Assembly (NCBI GenBank): GCA_024403275.1
Contig: JAKSSD010000001.1
Span: 62,001-126,000, forward strand
Length of the DNA stretch: 64,000 nt
Origin: Lachnospiraceae bacterium
Lineage (GTDB): Bacteria; Bacillota; Clostridia; Lachnospirales; Lachnospiraceae
Direction: 5' to 3'
A model generated the notes under the pieces. The model ran no database searches. It was not told where the DNA came from and worked only from the letters and a program-made list of their open reading frames with translations. This document shows positions 61,604 through 64,000 of the stretch, one piece after another. The translations under genes and the position numbers were made by a program. Numbering within the stretch: the stretch's first letter is position 1; each line of letters starts with the position of its first letter.

Positions 61604-64000
61604 TGTTTGAGAATTTTAAAGAAGAATTATTTAATTTCATAAAATCCAGACTGATAATTCCAATTATTCTTTTCATGGTAGTTGGGGCAGTACTTATATT
61701 CAGAATCTTTTCACTTCAGATTATTAATGGTGATAATTACGTTAGTAACTATCAGCTTAAAACCTTAAGAGAGAAGTCTATTGATGGTACAAGAGGCAAT
61801 ATTTACGACAGAAATGGTGTATTACTTGCTTATAATAAACTATCATATACAGTAACCTTCGAGGATGTATATGAGTCTGGAAAAAACAAAAATCAAAATA
61901 TGAATGAAACCATTTATACAGTGATTAAAATTCTCGAAAGTAATGGTGATAATATCTGTACGGATTTTAAAATTGCTTTGGATGAAAATAATGAGTATGT
62001 CTATACCGTTGAAGGTACTCAGTTATTAAGATTTTTGGCTGATATATATGGACATGCTAAAATTAGCGATTTGAAGCCGGAAGAGAAGACAGCTACCCCT
62101 GATGACGTTATTAATTATTTCTGTGGTAGAAAAAAATATGCTATTGGTTATTATGAAGATCCCGATGATAAGGATTCTTTCATTCCTGGTGGTGGATATG
62201 AAAAATCAGATGTAATTAAGATTTTATCAATAAGATATGCTCTTTCATTAACAGGCTTTAAAAAGTACATGGGTACAACTATTGCAAATGATATTTCTGA
62301 ACGCTCATTAGCAAGCCTTTTAGAGCACTCTGATACTTTACCTGGCATAAGTGTTAATGAAACAACAGTTAGAAAATATAATGATCCAATATATTTTTCT
62401 CAAATCATAGGCTATACAGGTATGATTTCACAGGAAGAATATGATGAATATATTCTTATTGATGATGATTATTCTTTATCCGATTATGTAGGAAAAACAG
62501 GTATTGAATACTCACAGGAGCAGTACTTAAAAGGTCGTAAAGGTAAAGAAACTGTATATGTTGATGTTCTTGGTAAAGTTCTTGATTCAACAATTACTAA
62601 AGAAGAAGTTGCAGGAAATGATATTTATTTAACTATAGATGCTGAATTACAAAAAGCTACCTACAATCTTCTTGAACAGCGTATTGCCGGTATTTTGGTA
62701 AGTAAAATTGATAATATCAAAGAATTTACTATGACTGAAAAAACAAAACAGGCTGACATCAAGGTTCCAATAGATGATGTTTATTTTCAGTTAATTAATA
62801 ATAATGTTTTAGATACTAATCATTTTGCTTCTGAATTCGCTTCAAGCACTGAAAAAGAGGTTTATGCTGCATTTATTGATAAACAATCTAAAGTATTTGA
62901 AGAATTAAGAAATCAGCTTTATGCAGAAAAACCGATACCGTATAATCAGTTATCCAAAGAATATATGGTTTATCAAAGCTTTATTGTTTCTTATATTTCT
63001 TCAGATAATATAGGTATCTTAAACAAGGATTTAATTGATACAGAAGATGAAATGTATATAGCCTGGACAACTGATGAAACAATCAGTTTAAAGGAATATT
63101 TAACATACTGTATTAATATGAACTGGATAAATACTAATAACCTTGATCTTAACGGTAAATACTCTGATACTACTGAGATTTACAATGCAATCATTGATAA
63201 AACTTTTGCCAAACTAATGGTTAATAAAGAGTTTTCTAAAAAGATTTATAAATATATGATTGCTAACAACAATATCAGTGGAAGACAGTTATGTATAATC
63301 CTTTATGATCAAAACCTTATCGATGTATCAGATTCAGAAATAAACGCTTTAAAGACTGGTAAAATCAGTTCATATTCATTTATGCTTGATTTAATTATCA
63401 ACTTAAAGATTACACCGGCTCAGTTAGCTTTAGAGCCTTGTTCTGGTTCCGCTGTAATAACCGATGTAACTAATGGCGATATTTTAGCGCTTGTTTCTTA
63501 TCCCTCATATGATAATAACCGACTTGCTAATTCAGATAACAACTATTTGGCTCAACTTAATAATGACTATTCAAGACCTTTATGGAATTACGCTACTCAG
63601 TATAGAAGTGCGCCAGGTTCAACCTTTAAAATGATTAGTGCGATCACTGCTTTGGAAGAAGGAATTGTTGATCCATATGCAACAATTGAATGTCAGGGTA
63701 TATTTGAAAAATTAAATGGTACTACACATAAATGCTGGATTTATCCTGGAAGACATGGAAATCTGACAGTACAACAGGCTATCAGACATTCATGTAACTG
63801 CTTCTTCTATGAAGTAGGTTACAGACTTGCTAATGACCAAGGATACTATAATGCCAAGCTTGGTATCGACAGAATGACAATTTATGCTGATAAATTTGGT
63901 CTTACTGAAAAATCTGGTATTGAAATTGCAGAATCCGAACCATCTGTATCTGACCAGTTCCCAGTACCTTCTATGATTGGTCAGGGTACACATGCATATA
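61603..64000 (+). CDS. mrdA: Penicillin-binding protein 2 (elongasome transpeptidase), 3' end missing
   Basis: Translating from the GTG at 61603, eight bases after GGAG, gives 799 codons up to the window edge. A membrane anchor at about 18-40 is followed by the PBP2 dimerisation signature RGNIYDRNGVLLAYN (about 60-74) and SVNETTVRKYNDPIYFSQIIGYTG. The transpeptidase core has the nucleophile Ser673 in GSTFKM and the SCN motif at 730-732. The KTG motif lies beyond the edge. A block of about 245 residues (roughly 62700-63435) is inserted between LTIDAELQK and SGSAVITDVTNGDILALVS, making this far longer than E. coli PBP2 (633). It cross-links peptidoglycan for elongation. Confidence 0.93.
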   Translation, partial: MFENFKEELFNFIKSRLIIPIILFMVVGAVLIFRIFSLQIINGDNYVSNYQLKTLREKSIDGTRGNIYDRNGVLLAYNKLSYTVTFEDVYESGKNKNQNMNETIYTVIKILESNGDNICTDFKIALDENNEYVYTVEGTQLLRFLADIYGHAKISDLKPEEKTATPDDVINYFCGRKKYAIGYYEDPDDKDSFIPGGGYEKSDVIKILSIRYALSLTGFKKYMGTTIANDISERSLASLLEHSDTLPGISVNETTVRKYNDPIYFSQIIGYTGMISQEEYDEYILIDDDYSLSDYVGKTGIEYSQEQYLKGRKGKETVYVDVLGKVLDSTITKEEVAGNDIYLTIDAELQKATYNLLEQRIAGILVSKIDNIKEFTMTEKTKQADIKVPIDDVYFQLINNNVLDTNHFASEFASSTEKEVYAAFIDKQSKVFEELRNQLYAEKPIPYNQLSKEYMVYQSFIVSYISSDNIGILNKDLIDTEDEMYIAWTTDETISLKEYLTYCINMNWINTNNLDLNGKYSDTTEIYNAIIDKTFAKLMVNKEFSKKIYKYMIANNNISGRQLCIILYDQNLIDVSDSEINALKTGKISSYSFMLDLIINLKITPAQLALEPCSGSAVITDVTNGDILALVSYPSYDNNRLANSDNNYLAQLNNDYSRPLWNYATQYRSAPGSTFKMISAITALEEGIVDPYATIECQGIFEKLNGTTHKCWIYPGRHGNLTVQQAIRHSCNCFFYEVGYRLANDQGYYNAKLGIDRMTIYADKFGLTEKSGIEIAESEPSVSDQFPVPSMIGQGTHAY

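Noticed and set aside
1..64000. Mobile elements, prophage, CRISPR-Cas or defence islands
   Set aside because: No transposase, integrase, phage structural, Cas, restriction or toxin-antitoxin motifs were seen; base composition and codon use look even across the window.

Overview
The window is 64 kb of AT-rich, densely coding chromosome, with promoters and Shine-Dalgarno sites of Gram-positive type. Protein families and gene neighbourhoods suggest a low-GC anaerobic clostridium, most likely Lachnospiraceae: an FtsA-like protein with a long C-terminal extension, an ACT plus DUF711 pair, the NfnAB oxidoreductase, Fhs-FolD, mutS-mutL-miaA followed by a methionine-gamma-lyase-like gene, and an oversized PBP2. 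That placement is inference; there is no 16S rRNA here. I see no prophage, insertion sequence, CRISPR array, integron or rRNA. No gene-free stretch exceeds 300 bases; the longest gaps are about 240 bp (2324-2563, which holds a tRNA), 187 bp (19570-19756) and 185 bp (23794-23978).

Layout. 1-2323: the tail of a response regulator, its histidine kinase and a lipoprotein. 2362-2444: a convergent tRNA-Leu(CAA). 2564-10666: a one-direction run of a zinc-finger membrane protein, polA, coaE, an FtsA-like actin fold protein, a WalJ-type hydrolase, an ACT protein and a DUF711 protein, ended by a strong terminator. 10733-12294 (minus): tmcAL and a DUF1292 gene. 12394-15678: a small membrane protein, a GH13 protein whose catalytic residues are replaced, and trpS. 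15758-19569 (minus): the potABCD polyamine transporter. 19757-23793: a lactonase-fold protein, tgt, yajC and an L,D-transpeptidase. 23979-26962: serC, serA and the redox repressor gene rex, with a Rex-like operator in front of serC. 26971-36823: a coiled-coil protein, a CNNM/CBS protein, yebC, metY, a GT2 glycosyltransferase with a GT-C-like partner, and ftsK. 36842-44053: fhs, folD, a zinc-ribbon/TPR protein, nfnA, nfnB and a second zinc-ribbon membrane protein. 44050-50120: rlmH, a MurJ/SpoVB-like flippase, a FAD protein, proB, a DUF896 gene and proA. 50124-59165: miaB, mutS, mutL, miaA and a PLP lyase-like gene. 59221-64000: mreB, mreC, mreD and the first 799 codons of mrdA (PBP2).

The genes are mostly core functions: replication and mismatch repair, tRNA and rRNA modification (tgt, tmcAL, miaA, miaB, rlmH), serine, proline and sulfur amino acid synthesis, one-carbon metabolism with NADPH/ferredoxin balance, cell shape and division, and polyamine uptake. 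Many neighbours overlap by 1-23 bp or lie within 15 bp, so translational coupling is likely.

I found no clear new defence or mobile system. The best leads are: the GH13 pseudo-debranching enzyme beside trpS; a Rex-like operator with a 20-bp-spaced direct repeat ahead of serC; an insertion of about 245 residues inside the PBP2 transpeptidase domain; an MreB with an altered phosphate-binding loop; the repeated C-terminal modules of the FtsA-like protein; and a zinc-ribbon/TM/TPR/chitobiase-like fusion beside nfnAB.
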